Origin: Paenibacillus tundrae | GTDB lineage: Bacteria > Bacillota > Bacilli > Paenibacillales > Paenibacillaceae | NCBI RefSeq assembly: GCF_030812775.1 | Contig: NZ_JAUSTI010000023.1 | Span: forward strand, 1-64,000 | DNA: 64,000 nt | Direction of reading: 5' to 3' | Shown: piece after piece, positions 34,391 to 43,791 of the stretch | Numbering within the stretch: position 1 is the first letter of the stretch | How the letters are laid out: the number at the start of each line of letters is the position of its first letter | Program-made: the position numbers and the translations under genes | The notes under the pieces: generated by a model | What the model was told of the DNA's origin: nothing | Seen by the model: only the letters and a program-made list of their open reading frames with translations | Database searches by the model: none

Positions 34391-35391
34391 GCTTCGGCCA
34401 TCGCCGGAATAAAGAGCACCGACAGTGACATTGCTAACATCGTCACCATCTGCACGAGCGGTAATCCCCGGTTATATATGCCGAACGACACCATAGACTG
34501 TAGCTCGTTTAATCCCTCTTTCTGTAACAACCGCGGTACAGTGAACGTGTCCACCAGATTCATCAAAGGCACAGCCAGAGATCCAAGGCAGACCGGGATT
34601 GCATATACAAGCAAGGCTCGAATCCACTCTCGATTGGATCGCTGAGGCTCAGCAGCACCACCTATTCGACCTTTTGCATCTACACCCGCCACTTCACTGT
34701 CCTGAGCTTCAGGACTCTTTCCTTGAACCAGTTTCCGCATTTGCTTCCGATGGCGTAATCCATACACAAGCATTGCCAGTAATCCAGCGAAACCACCCGC
34801 AAACGAACCCAGCATCGCCCCAGCGGCAATCGTTTCTAGCGAAGCCTCACGGGCCATGAGCCACAGCAGCAGCACAATCATCACTGTGACGCGAATGATC
34901 TGTTCTACGACCTGTGATACGGCTGTAGGCACCATCTGCTGCATTCCCTGAAAGTACCCACGTAGTCCCGTCATCAATGGCACAACCAATAGAGCCAGTG
35001 CGGCTGCGCGGATCGATGGAATAACATGTCCATTCCCGATCCATTTTCCGATCCATGGAGCGCCTGTATACATCAAGACGGCTAACACCAAACCGATCCC
35101 ACCCAGCAGCATAGATGACAATCGTATGACTCGCCTTCCCTCTTCTGGTCTACCGAGTACATGCTGTTCAACCACGAACTTAGATATGGCAACAGGCAGC
35201 CCAGCAGCCCCAATGGTAATCACCATCATATAGAACGGATACACCGTGTTATATATACCAAAGACGCCGTCTCCGCCTAGATTCTGTAGCGGAATTTTCT
35301 GAAAGGCACCAATAATTTTGGAGATAATGGCGGCAAGTCCTAGCACAAATGCGCCCTGCAGCAGCCTTGATCCTGTTGATGGCTGTTTCAT
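33697..35391 (-). CDS. MATE/MVF-type flippase of the SpoVB/YabM polysaccharide family
   Basis: A 564-residue membrane protein with about 14 spans. The N-terminus (GSRLLQGAFVLGLAAIISKI ... GAFQKIPLQNLGGDGVFGIYN) matches the stage V sporulation protein B / YabM / MurJ-related exporters, which flip lipid-linked glycans. Its position next to mazG and spoVT equals yabM in B. subtilis. The 3' 40% of the gene is strongly GC- and Ala-rich, with codon use unlike its own 5' part and its neighbours. A hydrophilic loop near residues 220-250 is not part of the usual fold. No frameshift is seen. Confidence 0.88.
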   Translation of the reverse strand: MKQPSTGSRLLQGAFVLGLAAIISKIIGAFQKIPLQNLGGDGVFGIYNTVYPFYMMVITIGAAGLPVAISKFVVEQHVLGRPEEGRRVIRLSSMLLGGIGLVLAVLMYTGAPWIGKWIGNGHVIPSIRAAALALLVVPLMTGLRGYFQGMQQMVPTAVSQVVEQIIRVTVMIVLLLWLMAREASLETIAAGAMLGSFAGGFAGLLAMLVYGLRHRKQMRKLVQGKSPEAQDSEVAGVDAKGRIGGAAEPQRSNREWIRALLVYAIPVCLGSLAVPLMNLVDTFTVPRLLQKEGLNELQSMVSFGIYNRGLPLVQMVTMLAMSLSVLFIPAMAEAKLRGGPEAVRQQASLALRWFWLIGLAASAGLAVLAEPINRMLYGDAAGTEALRYMALTAAGSTVSIIAAALLQGLGSVRAPAFSMLAAAGVKVLLNVWLVPTLGIVGAAMAGAAAYMLAAALNVALLARYSALRLAPSAVLAKPALVIAAMSLAAAGMAWATEALLGGMGIAADRRIAAVGVSLLGVAAGAAVFVLAAARTGLLTAAELVAVPKVGPSLAKVLRSLRVLR

Positions 35392-35517
35392 AAGTCCCTC
35401 CTGCGTATCCTTACATCTGGATCAATAACAATCTCTTGTTATTATAACTGGCTGGAGCTGCATAGACGAATTCCGTTTTTATGCCTATATTGTCTGCGAT
35501 TTAGAACACCCACAAAA

Positions 35518-35552
35518 TAAAAACTCCTGTCTGCCTATAGGCACCAGGAGTT
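35518..35552 (-). terminator. intrinsic terminator after spoVT
   Basis: An 8-bp outer stem (35522-35529 with 35545-35552), an inner TGCC/GGCA stem and a U run on the minus strand. It is directly after the spoVT stop. Confidence 0.85.
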
Positions 35553-35560
35553 GTTTAAAC

Positions 35561-36103
35561 TTATTGTTCCATCTGTTTACCGAGGAAACCAGCAGCGGTC
35601 TCTGACATTTTGACTTCCATCTGTGACATCTTCACCGACTCATCCTTATTGAACAGAACGACGGTTCCGATTGGATCTCCACCGGATATGATTGGCGCAA
35701 TAACAAAGGAAGATAACGTCTCGTCATGATCTTTGCTAATTTCATAAGATCCATTATTAGTCTCGATAATGGTTTTACGATTCTCCATGCAGTTCTCAAT
35801 CAACTGGCCTACCTGCTTGTCCAAATATTCCTTCTTGGAGCCACCAGCTACCGTGATGATGGTATCTCGGTCAGAGATTAACGTGACATGACCTGTACTT
35901 TCATACAAGGACTCAGCATATTCCTTAGCAAAATCACCAAGCTCACCAATAGGGGAATACTTTTTAAGAATAACTTCTCCATCTCGATCCACAAAGATTT
36001 CAAGCGGATCTCCTTCACGAATACGTAACGTACGACGGATTTCTTTTGGAATGACCACACGACCCAGGTCATCTATACGACGGACAATACCAGTAGCTTT
36101 CAT
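35561..36103 (-). CDS. spoVT: stage V sporulation transcription factor SpoVT
   Basis: A 180-residue regulator. Residues 1-50 are an AbrB-type swapped-hairpin DNA-binding domain (MKATGIVRRIDDLGRVVIPKEIRRTLRIREGD, quoted in parts) and residues about 60-178 a GAF-like domain. It modulates sigma-G genes late in forespore development. The N-terminus resembles abrB at 56220. The 280-base upstream spacer shows no certain promoter; it contains the prsA-like terminator. Confidence 0.95.
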   Translation of the reverse strand: MKATGIVRRIDDLGRVVIPKEIRRTLRIREGDPLEIFVDRDGEVILKKYSPIGELGDFAKEYAESLYESTGHVTLISDRDTIITVAGGSKKEYLDKQVGQLIENCMENRKTIIETNNGSYEISKDHDETLSSFVIAPIISGGDPIGTVVLFNKDESVKMSQMEVKMSETAAGFLGKQMEQ

Positions 36104-36302
36104 TTACATGTTGCCCCACTTTCTCGAGAAGATTTTTCAACTACTGTTCCTTAATGGGTAGAGGAAAGTCCCAGAACGTTTAGTGTGATATCTTGACCAT
36201 AGTATTCATCTGTTCCCATTTCCTTATACATGGTTTGTAGAATATAGTTGTGTTCTTGCACAAGAAAATGACCATCTACCTATTCACTCTGAGATTGAAT
36301 AT

Positions 36303-36342
36303 AAAAAGGAGTAAGGGAGGCTAAAAGTCCCCCTTACTCCTT
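36303..36342 (-). terminator. intrinsic terminator after the prsA-like gene
   Basis: A perfect 12-bp stem (36306-36317 with 36331-36342) followed by a U run on the minus strand. Confidence 0.88.
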
Positions 36343-36384
36343 ATCATGCTTGTCCAGAATTGCAGCTATACAACGGTTAATCCC

Positions 36385-37539
36385 TTATTTGCTGCTTGAA
36401 TCTGTACCTTCACTTGTTGTTGCGTCTTGATCTGTTGTACCTGCATCTGTTTTGGTATCTGTACCTTTGGTGTCATCCGTTTTGGACTCACCTTCGGTTC
36501 CCGTTTGTGTATCTGTTCCTGTTCCTTCCGTACCTTCTGTGTTGCCTTCTTCAGCTTTATCTGTTTTGGGCAGGTTCACTTCTTTTACGAGTTTATCCAG
36601 TTCGCCACCTGTCATGAACGTATCAATTTTGGCAGCGGCAATGGAACTCTTAATGCTGTCTTTTTGCTCGGCTGTCATTTTGTCATAAGCATCTGTACGT
36701 GCTTCTACTTTCATGACATGGTAGCCATACTCTGTTTCCACAGGATCACTAATTTTATTCAAAGGCAACGTGATTGCTGCTTGTTTGAATGCTTCTACCC
36801 ACTGAGCAACAGCTGCGTTCTCATACAAACCGCCTTTGTCTGCAGATCCTGGATCTTCAGAATACTCCTTCGCAACTTCTGCGAAATCTGCTCCTCCATC
36901 CAGTTTTGCTTTAACTTCTTCAGCAATTTTAAGTGCATCTTCTTTTTTGCGCTCTTTTTGTGTTTTTGGATCCGTGAAGTTGATCAGTACATGACGAACG
37001 GAAGCCGTCGTATACTGCTCTTTATTTTTATCAAACTCAGCCTTCATGTCGTCTTCTGTTACGCCAGTCTCTTTATCCTTAATCACGGTCATGATCCGAG
37101 TCATATAATCCTTAATGTTATCATCCGTGAGGTTCTGCGCCTTCAGCATTTCCGGCCATTGTTCTTCTGGAACTTGAGCCTTCATTTTGTCGAATTGCTC
37201 AGTAGCTACTTTGGAACCTTCCGTTTTAGCTTCGTCGCTCGCATTTTCACTCAGATATTTGTATGCAATTTCTTGGCGAACCAAGTAGTCTTTGAAGTCA
37301 TCCATGTCCATCATTTGTGCATATTCTGGATACAGGAATTTCATCACACGCTGTTCCATGTCGAATTCATTGGCTGTGATTGTACCGCCATCATATGTTG
37401 CTACAACTGCGCTTGTGTCTGTTGATTCTGGAGTTGTTGCTTCTTCCTTCTTACCACATGCTGCTAGCAGTGATAAAGACAGCACTGCAACCATACTCAC
37501 GGACAGTACTTTCTTCACTGTTTTATACTTTTGTAACAT
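36385..37539 (-). CDS. PrsA-like parvulin foldase lipoprotein
   Basis: A 384-residue lipoprotein. The signal peptide ends in the lipobox LLAAC with the modified Cys at residue 28. An N-terminal SurA-like region (about 40-175) is followed by a parvulin domain (about 178-275, with VRHVLINF, EYSEDPGSADKGG and EYGYHVMKV). The last 65 residues are a Thr/Gly/Asp/Glu/Ser-rich, probably disordered tail. It should help fold exported proteins at the outer membrane face. Its start overlaps mfd by 17 bases with AGGGGG nine bases upstream. B. subtilis lacks a gene here (mfd-spoVT adjacent). Confidence 0.9.
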   Translation of the reverse strand: MLQKYKTVKKVLSVSMVAVLSLSLLAACGKKEEATTPESTDTSAVVATYDGGTITANEFDMEQRVMKFLYPEYAQMMDMDDFKDYLVRQEIAYKYLSENASDEAKTEGSKVATEQFDKMKAQVPEEQWPEMLKAQNLTDDNIKDYMTRIMTVIKDKETGVTEDDMKAEFDKNKEQYTTASVRHVLINFTDPKTQKERKKEDALKIAEEVKAKLDGGADFAEVAKEYSEDPGSADKGGLYENAAVAQWVEAFKQAAITLPLNKISDPVETEYGYHVMKVEARTDAYDKMTAEQKDSIKSSIAAAKIDTFMTGGELDKLVKEVNLPKTDKAEEGNTEGTEGTGTDTQTGTEGESKTDDTKGTDTKTDAGTTDQDATTSEGTDSSSK

Positions 37540-40500
37540 CTTTTAGTTCCCCCTTTGATTTAAAAGCACTTTTCATGGATTCTAGGAATTTCTCCACTAG
37601 TTCCATGAGTTGCTTGTCCCCAAGCCCTTTGCCTTTGACATGAATAAGCATATGGGGTCCTTGTTCAAATTGTACACGTCTTTCGAACTGATTTCCAATG
37701 TGTGCAATATTGGAGAGCTCGAATGCGTGCTCACGACCTTCATAGAACTTCACCGTAAGGTCATCCCCACGCTGTGTAATAGACTCAATTCCATAGATTT
37801 TGCCGTAAACTTTGAGCCTCGCCACAGCCATTAGGTTAATAACTGCTTCTGGAAGATCACCGAAACGATCGACTAACTCATCTTCCAGCTCCATTGCATC
37901 ATCAAAGGAAGAGATAACGGCCACCTTTTTGTAGATTTCAATTTTCTGAATGCTGTCATAGATATAATCAGACGGCAGATATGCATCAATACTAAGATCA
38001 AGCGTTGTATTCCATTGGTCAGAAGGTACAGGCTCTTCACCCAGCATCGTCACTTTCCGTTTGTTAATTTCCTCAGCCAGCATCTGAGAATACAGATCGA
38101 ATCCCACGGAAGCAATGAAGCCATGCTGCTCTGCTCCAAGCAGGTTACCTGCACCTCGAATGGATAAGTCGCGCATTGCAATCTTGAACCCAGAGCCAAG
38201 CTCAGTGAATTCTTTGATGGATTGCATACGTTTCTCTGCCACTTCAGTCAGTACCTTATCCCGTTGGTACGTAAAGTACGCATAAGCAATCCGGTTGGAA
38301 CGACCCACGCGTCCACGCAACTGGTACAACTGGGAGAGTCCCATTTTGTCTGCGTCATGAACAATTAACGTATTTACGTTTGGAATATCGACACCTGTCT
38401 CGATGATACTGGTGCTGACCAGCACATCGTACTCGCCATCCAAGAAGTCTAGAATCGTCTTCTCCAGCTCCGTCTCGGACATCTGACCATGTCCCACGCC
38501 AACCTTAGCTTCTGGAACCAACTCAGAAATTTCGGCAGCCATTTCCTGGATACCTTGAACACGATTGTACAGGTAATAGACCTGACCACCACGAGCCAGT
38601 TCACGCTCTATTGCTTCTCGAACCAGTGCTTGACTGTGTTCAACCACATAGGTCTGCACAGGGAACCGGTTCTCTGGCGGTGTCTCAATGACAGACAGAT
38701 CACGGACTCCAAGCATAGACATGTGTAATGTACGTGGAATTGGCGTTGCCGTAAGGGTCAATACATCCACGTTTGTTTTGAGTTTTTTCAGCTTTTCCTT
38801 ATGTGTTACACCAAAGCGCTGCTCCTCATCCACGATGAGCAATCCCAGATCCTTGAACACAAGATCCTGTGACAATAAGCGATGTGTGCCGATAACAATA
38901 TCAACCGTACCTTGCTTGATGCCCTTGGCCGTTTCATTTTGTTCTTTGCGAGAACGGAATCGGCTAAGCACGTTGATGTTGAATGGGTAACCTGAGAAAC
39001 GTTCGCGGAATGTCTCATAGTGCTGTTGTGCCAAAATCGTGGTAGGCACGAGCACAGCAACCTGTTTCCCTTCAATCGCTGCTTTGAAGGCTGCACGGAT
39101 CGCAACCTCCGTTTTGCCGTATCCGACATCCCCACACAATAAACGATCCATCGGACGATTTTGTTCCATGTCTTTCTTGATTTCCTCAATTGCACGCATC
39201 TGGTCACGAGTCTCATCATACGGGAACATGTCCTCGAACTCCTGTTGTTCTGCAGAGTCCTTCTCGAAGCCGTATCCCTTGGACGTTTGCCGCTCCGCAT
39301 AGAGTTTGATTAGATCGTCGGCAATATCCTGTACCGATGAACGAACTTTGTTTTTTACCCGTGTCCACTCGTTGCCACCGAGCTTATAAATCTTAGGCTC
39401 CTTCTCTTCTGAGCCCACATATTTCTGAATCAGATCAATCTGCTCGATCGGTACAGACAGTTTGTCTCCACCCGCATACAAAATATGCATATAGTCCTTA
39501 TGGATACCAGCTACCTCTAGGGTACCGATCCCCATGTATTTACCGATACCGTGATTTTGGTGAACGACATAATCGCCCACTTTCAGCTCACTATATGATT
39601 TAATTCGCTCCGCATTGTCCACGTTTCGAATTGGTTTGCGTACTTTCCGCTGCTTCTGGGAGAACATCTCCCCTTCCGTAACAACGGCCAGTTGAATGGA
39701 TGGCATCTCGAAACCCGTTTGCAAATTACCAATGAGCATCTCAGGTTCGGGTATGTCATAATCCAGCAATACCCGACGCATACGGTCGAGCCTCTCCTCA
39801 CCACTTGCCAGCATCAATACATGAACTCCAGCCTTCTGCCAGCGCTCCATCTCTGCCTTAAGTACATTCATTTGTCCGTGGAAATCCTGCATACCCCGGC
39901 TGATAAAGTTCAGAATGTTCTGTGGTTGCGTGTGTGGAACCTGACGTAAGAAGATAGACATAAATATCGTCTGGAATGGACGTTCATACAGAAGCTCATC
40001 TCCATCAGCCGACAAATGCAGGTCAGGCAATGTCTTACCATTTTGCATCAAATGCAGATTCCATTCAGATTCATCCCGATCCAACTGTTTAGATGTCTCG
40101 GCAAGTCTTGCAGGCTCATCGAGTACAAGTAGCGTGTCCTCAGGCATGTAATCGTAAATAGTCTTGTGCTCCGGATAAAGTGGTGAGATATATTTATACA
40201 TCTCTGAGAAGTATACATGCTGACGAAGCATCTCAATTTCGCGATGAATCTCTTCACGAAGACGCAGTTTCGCCTGCCGATCTGTCATCTTCTCAAGCTG
40301 TTGTTCCAGCAAAATAACAGCCGCATCTGCAGCCTTCTCCATGCGTTCACGATCTGCGATCAATTCTTTGCACGGCAGTACAACAACTTCTTCTATCCGC
40401 TCAATAGAACGCTGATCCGTAGGATCAAAGGTTCGAATTGAATCGATTTCATCGTCAAACAACTCCACCCGATAAGCAATCGGCGAAGTAACCGGATAGA

Positions 40501-41050
40501 AGTCAATGATCCCACCACGTACACTCATCTCACCGCGGGATTCTACGCGTTCTACGCGCTCGTAACCTAGCTTCACCATTTCCAGCAGGAAGGCGTCTAG
40601 CTCAAGCGTGCTTCCTTGTTTAACTGTGATTTGGGCTTTTGCCATGACTTCTGGAAGGGGAAGATACCGCTGTACCCCGGAAAAAGGAATAACAACAACG
40701 CCCCGGAAACCTTGGGCGCAGCGAACCAACACATCAATACGCTGACCTAATGTTTCCGGACTGGAAACAGCAGCTTCAGCGGCGACAAGTTCATTGGCAG
40801 GATAGAGCAACACCTGATCCGGTGAAAGCGCTTCCTGTAAATCTTCTGCAATTTTTTGTGCAGAAAACATATTGTGCGTAACGACGAGCAAAGGCCGGTT
40901 CATCTCTTGATGTAAGGCAGCCAGCATGATTTGACGTGCTGATCCGGATAGACCGGATACCAACTGCTCTTTCATCCCGGATGTAATACCGGCGGTTATG
41001 GATCCGAAGTCAGGATCTTTGGAAAAAGCTTGTATAAGTGCTTGTAACAA
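37523..41050 (-). CDS. mfd: transcription-repair coupling factor
   Basis: About 1175 residues. It recognises stalled RNA polymerase, displaces it and recruits UvrA. Domain order is the UvrB-homology region, the RNAP-interacting domain (about 480-550), the RecG-like helicase core with LLCGDVGYGKTEVAIRAA (Walker A) and DEEQRFG, and the C-terminal TRCF domain. I place the start at a TTG (41050) because AGAGGTG lies six bases upstream and the length then fits; a GTG three codons earlier overlaps the site. Next gene overlaps by 17 bases. Confidence 0.96.
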   Translation of the reverse strand: MLQALIQAFSKDPDFGSITAGITSGMKEQLVSGLSGSARQIMLAALHQEMNRPLLVVTHNMFSAQKIAEDLQEALSPDQVLLYPANELVAAEAAVSSPETLGQRIDVLVRCAQGFRGVVVIPFSGVQRYLPLPEVMAKAQITVKQGSTLELDAFLLEMVKLGYERVERVESRGEMSVRGGIIDFYPVTSPIAYRVELFDDEIDSIRTFDPTDQRSIERIEEVVVLPCKELIADRERMEKAADAAVILLEQQLEKMTDRQAKLRLREEIHREIEMLRQHVYFSEMYKYISPLYPEHKTIYDYMPEDTLLVLDEPARLAETSKQLDRDESEWNLHLMQNGKTLPDLHLSADGDELLYERPFQTIFMSIFLRQVPHTQPQNILNFISRGMQDFHGQMNVLKAEMERWQKAGVHVLMLASGEERLDRMRRVLLDYDIPEPEMLIGNLQTGFEMPSIQLAVVTEGEMFSQKQRKVRKPIRNVDNAERIKSYSELKVGDYVVHQNHGIGKYMGIGTLEVAGIHKDYMHILYAGGDKLSVPIEQIDLIQKYVGSEEKEPKIYKLGGNEWTRVKNKVRSSVQDIADDLIKLYAERQTSKGYGFEKDSAEQQEFEDMFPYDETRDQMRAIEEIKKDMEQNRPMDRLLCGDVGYGKTEVAIRAAFKAAIEGKQVAVLVPTTILAQQHYETFRERFSGYPFNINVLSRFRSRKEQNETAKGIKQGTVDIVIGTHRLLSQDLVFKDLGLLIVDEEQRFGVTHKEKLKKLKTNVDVLTLTATPIPRTLHMSMLGVRDLSVIETPPENRFPVQTYVVEHSQALVREAIERELARGGQVYYLYNRVQGIQEMAAEISELVPEAKVGVGHGQMSETELEKTILDFLDGEYDVLVSTSIIETGVDIPNVNTLIVHDADKMGLSQLYQLRGRVGRSNRIAYAYFTYQRDKVLTEVAEKRMQSIKEFTELGSGFKIAMRDLSIRGAGNLLGAEQHGFIASVGFDLYSQMLAEEINKRKVTMLGEEPVPSDQWNTTLDLSIDAYLPSDYIYDSIQKIEIYKKVAVISSFDDAMELEDELVDRFGDLPEAVINLMAVARLKVYGKIYGIESITQRGDDLTVKFYEGREHAFELSNIAHIGNQFERRVQFEQGPHMLIHVKGKGLGDKQLMELVEKFLESMKSAFKSKGELKDVTKV

Positions 41051-41328
41051 AAGGGGCACCTCTCTTATAACTTACTTGGTTATCTAGCGCACAAAGCGCA
41101 ATACAACATTCTTAAAATTGGATACAAATCCCTTTTTACCCTGTTTCATCATAAAGGATTATTCGCTGTTTTGCCACATCGGCTTGATGTGCTTTGACGT
41201 TGATCAGCCAAAATACGATTCCAGTTCAACTGAAAAGAAGCCTCAGCAGGCTGCCAAGGCTATAAAGGTGGAGCGGTATTCCGCTACCTCCATCATCTGT
41301 CATTACGTATTGTCACTACCACGTCACT
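41051..41328. other. spacer between fin and mfd
   Basis: About 280 bases. A GC-rich imperfect hairpin at about 41268-41294 is the likely transcript end for fin. No gene or clear promoter is seen in the remainder. Confidence 0.4.
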
Positions 41329-41559
41329 CTATTGAAGAGGACTAGCGAGCAGACTCAGCTCAGGATTAAGTTCCAGTGCTTCTTTGCAATAGTCACATGT
41401 AATCCGAACGGTGATATCTCCACCCGAATTATACGCTATTATATCCCTACGCTCGTCGGGGGTCAAGAAATGAAAGCCCAATTGCGCTTCCGTTATACCG
41501 GTAGAATCGATTTGTCCTATAAAGGTACGGCAATGCCTGCATACATAATTCACTGACAT
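41329..41559 (-). CDS. fin: anti-sigma-F factor Fin (YabK)
   Basis: A 76-residue protein with two CxxC pairs (CRHC near residue 7, CDYC near residue 55), a likely zinc-binding fold, and the motif DERRDIIAYNSGGDITVRI. In B. subtilis Fin (YabK) is made under sigma-F/sigma-G control and helps the forespore switch from sigma-F to sigma-G. It lies between pth and mfd as in B. subtilis. Confidence 0.92.
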   Translation of the reverse strand: MSVNYVCRHCRTFIGQIDSTGITEAQLGFHFLTPDERRDIIAYNSGGDITVRITCDYCKEALELNPELSLLASPLQ

Positions 41560-41657
41560 GTTTATGCCTCCTGAACCTAGTTTATACGTCCAGTATGCCC
41601 ATTTAGACTGAATCGAACCCAGTTTATGATCATTTTTGCCAATAATGCTAGAATCAA

Positions 41658-42218
41658 CTACCCGTTGAATTTAGCCATCGTTTGCTCAAACGTATGATTC
41701 AGGCTGTGTTCAAGTGCATCACAGGTCTGTTCAATCGTCTGTTCGAGTGCTTCCTTTTCCTTCTTCATAAATGTCGAAAGAACGTAATCTACAATGGCAT
41801 GTCCAGGTTCTGGACGGGATATTCCCATGCGTACCCGGTTAAACTGCTGTGTACCTGTGTGCTGAATAATAGACTTAATTCCGTTATGTCCACCTGCACT
41901 ACCTTGATAACGCAATCTCACTTTACCAATTTCCGTGTCCATGTCATCATACACAACGATTAGATCTTCCAGACTTACTTTATAAAAATCCATATAGGCT
42001 CGTACCGACTCACCGGACAGATTCATGAATGTCATGGGTTTAATCAATACCGTTTTGACACCGCCAATGTTGCCCTCTCCAATCAACGCTTTGCATTTAC
42101 TTTGGGTAATGGAGATATTATGACGATCTGCCAGTCGATCGAGCGCCATAAAGCCAATATTATGACGGGTTTTGGCGTAGTTAGAGCCCGGATTTCCGAG
42201 GCCAACAATCCACTTCAT
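41658..42218 (-). CDS. pth: peptidyl-tRNA hydrolase
   Basis: A 186-residue enzyme that frees tRNA from prematurely released peptidyl-tRNA. The motif GLGNPGSNYAKTRHNIGF at about 6-23 contains the catalytic His; FMNLSGESV and DDMDTEIGKVRLRYQGSAGGHNGI (quoted in parts) are also typical. It corresponds to spoVC in B. subtilis. AGGAGG-like sequence precedes the ATG. Confidence 0.96.
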   Translation of the reverse strand: MKWIVGLGNPGSNYAKTRHNIGFMALDRLADRHNISITQSKCKALIGEGNIGGVKTVLIKPMTFMNLSGESVRAYMDFYKVSLEDLIVVYDDMDTEIGKVRLRYQGSAGGHNGIKSIIQHTGTQQFNRVRMGISRPEPGHAIVDYVLSTFMKKEKEALEQTIEQTCDALEHSLNHTFEQTMAKFNG

Positions 42219-42355
42219 CTCGTTTCCTCCTTGGCATCACTTGAGCTGTAGCATAGACTTCATTTGTTATATTTCATATAATATCTAGAAAGTGAAGTTT
42301 CGTTTTACGATCTATAATTTCAACTGCTGCATCATCTTTAGTTGATCTTATATCC

Positions 42356-42601
42356 GTGTTTACATCATATATTTTATTAACCCAGGAAGGTGAGCGGGTT
42401 TTGCGCGAAGACACTGGACAACTGACTCAACATAGCGATTTTATCTATCATCTTGAATATCACGTACCTGTACAGGTATACGACCGCGACACCCATATTG
42501 AGATTGGATTAATTACACGCTTCGATAATCAATTTGTCGAAATTGCCGACACGCTTTTCCATCGGCGCCGATTCCGTTTCATTTCCCGCCCCGGCTATTA
42601 G
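42356..42601 (+). CDS. 81-residue orphan protein, function unknown
   Basis: An open frame on the opposite strand to its neighbours, in the pth-prs spacer where B. subtilis has ctc. The protein is soluble, rich in aromatic and charged residues, and reads as a beta-rich domain (segments such as SYILLTQEGERVL, FIYHLEYHVPVQVYDR, HIEIGLITRFDNQFVEIAD) with a basic end HRRRFRF. The start is probably a GTG at 42356; I see no good ribosome site, which lowers confidence. A shared hairpin follows it. I recognise no family. Confidence 0.55.
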   Translation: MFTSYILLTQEGERVLREDTGQLTQHSDFIYHLEYHVPVQVYDRDTHIEIGLITRFDNQFVEIADTLFHRRRFRFISRPGY

Positions 42602-42675
42602 ATATATAAGTTTAGTTCAAACAAATTATAGAAGATAACCGGGCGGTTTTCACTTTTATCATACGGCACGCCGAC

Positions 42676-42715
42676 AGGGGTTACATTTTCCATTGATCCG
42701 GAAAACGTAACCCCT
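42676..42715. terminator. hairpin between the orphan gene and prs
   Basis: Nine-base perfect arms (42676-42684 and 42707-42715) plus an inner TTTTCC/GGAAAA stem. It lies between two convergent genes. The T-tracts are weak on both sides, so it is probably a shared, moderate terminator. Confidence 0.6.
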
Positions 42716-42737
42716 CTACTACTTTATGCAGACATCC

Positions 42738-43691
42738 TTATTCAATTTCAAACAGCTTGCTGATTGATAATTCCTCATGAACCCGGATAATTGCTTCTCC
42801 GAGCAAAGGCGCTACAGACAACACTTTGAGTTTGCTTGTCGGGTTAGCATGCGTAATCGGAATTGTATCCGTTACGATAACTTCCTTCAATGGTGCATTC
42901 TCCAAACGTTCCATAGCAGGGCCGGACAATACTGGGTGAGTACAGCATGCGTATACTTCCTTCACGCCGCCTTCCATCAAAGCATTTGCCCCTAATACAA
43001 TCGTTCCTGCTGTATCGATGATATCATCGATCAGGATTGCCGTCTTACCTTCAATGTTACCAATGATGTTCATGACTTCACTGACATTAGGCTCAGGACG
43101 ACGTTTGTCGATAATCGCCAGTGGTGCGTTCAGGAAGTCAGCGAGTTTCCGTGCACGTACTACGCCACCATGGTCAGGTGATACGACAACTGGATTTTCG
43201 ATCTGTTTTGACCGGAAATATTGCGCCAGAATCGGTACACCAAGCAGATGGTCAACTGGAATATCGAAAAACCCTTGAATTTGCATGGCGTGAAGATCCA
43301 TCGCGATTACACGCGTTGCGCCTGCTTTTTCAATCAGATTAGCTACCAGCTTCGCTGTAATTGGATCACGGGAACGTGCTTTGCGATCTTGTCTAGCGTA
43401 GCCATAGTAAGGAATTACAACGTTAATTGTCTTGGCAGAAGCACGTTTAAGTGCATCAATCATGACGAGCATTTCCATCAAGTTGTCGTTAACTGGCAAA
43501 CAAGTTGACTGCACGATATAAACGTGACAGCCCCGTACGCTCTCGGAGAGCTTCACTTGGATCTCACCATCGCTGAAGCTAGTTGTGTGAGATTCACCCA
43601 TAGGAATTCCGATATAATCAGCAATTTGATGGGCAAGCTTTGGGTTAGAATTGCAAGTAAATATTTTTAATTTCGAATCAAAATAAGTCAT
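42738..43691 (-). CDS. prs: ribose-phosphate pyrophosphokinase (PRPP synthase)
   Basis: A 317-residue enzyme making PRPP from ribose-5-phosphate and ATP. Signature parts are IPYYGYARQDRKARSRDPI, DLHAMQIQGFFDIPVDHL and the PRPP-binding ILIDDIIDTAGTIV near residue 220. It follows glmU by about 100 bases. Products feed hpt, nadC, purR control and other genes in this window. Confidence 0.97.
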   Translation of the reverse strand: MTYFDSKLKIFTCNSNPKLAHQIADYIGIPMGESHTTSFSDGEIQVKLSESVRGCHVYIVQSTCLPVNDNLMEMLVMIDALKRASAKTINVVIPYYGYARQDRKARSRDPITAKLVANLIEKAGATRVIAMDLHAMQIQGFFDIPVDHLLGVPILAQYFRSKQIENPVVVSPDHGGVVRARKLADFLNAPLAIIDKRRPEPNVSEVMNIIGNIEGKTAILIDDIIDTAGTIVLGANALMEGGVKEVYACCTHPVLSGPAMERLENAPLKEVIVTDTIPITHANPTSKLKVLSVAPLLGEAIIRVHEELSISKLFEIE

Positions 43692-43791
43692 AAAATAAAA
43701 ACCCTCCGTGCTGGTTCATTGGAATCTATAAGCGTCTGCGACATGTCGGCACCTCCCGAAGAACGAGAGGCAATGTTGTTATCAAAACCCC

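Noticed and set aside
33728..34645. Long plus-strand open frames of 85-194 codons
   Set aside because: They are antisense to the spoVB-like gene and come from the GC-rich stretch; no ribosome sites and Ala/Ser-rich nonsense composition.
36427..37425. 332-codon plus-strand open frame
   Set aside because: Antisense to the prsA-like gene; Phe/Cys-rich translation typical of the complement of Lys/Glu-rich coding sequence.
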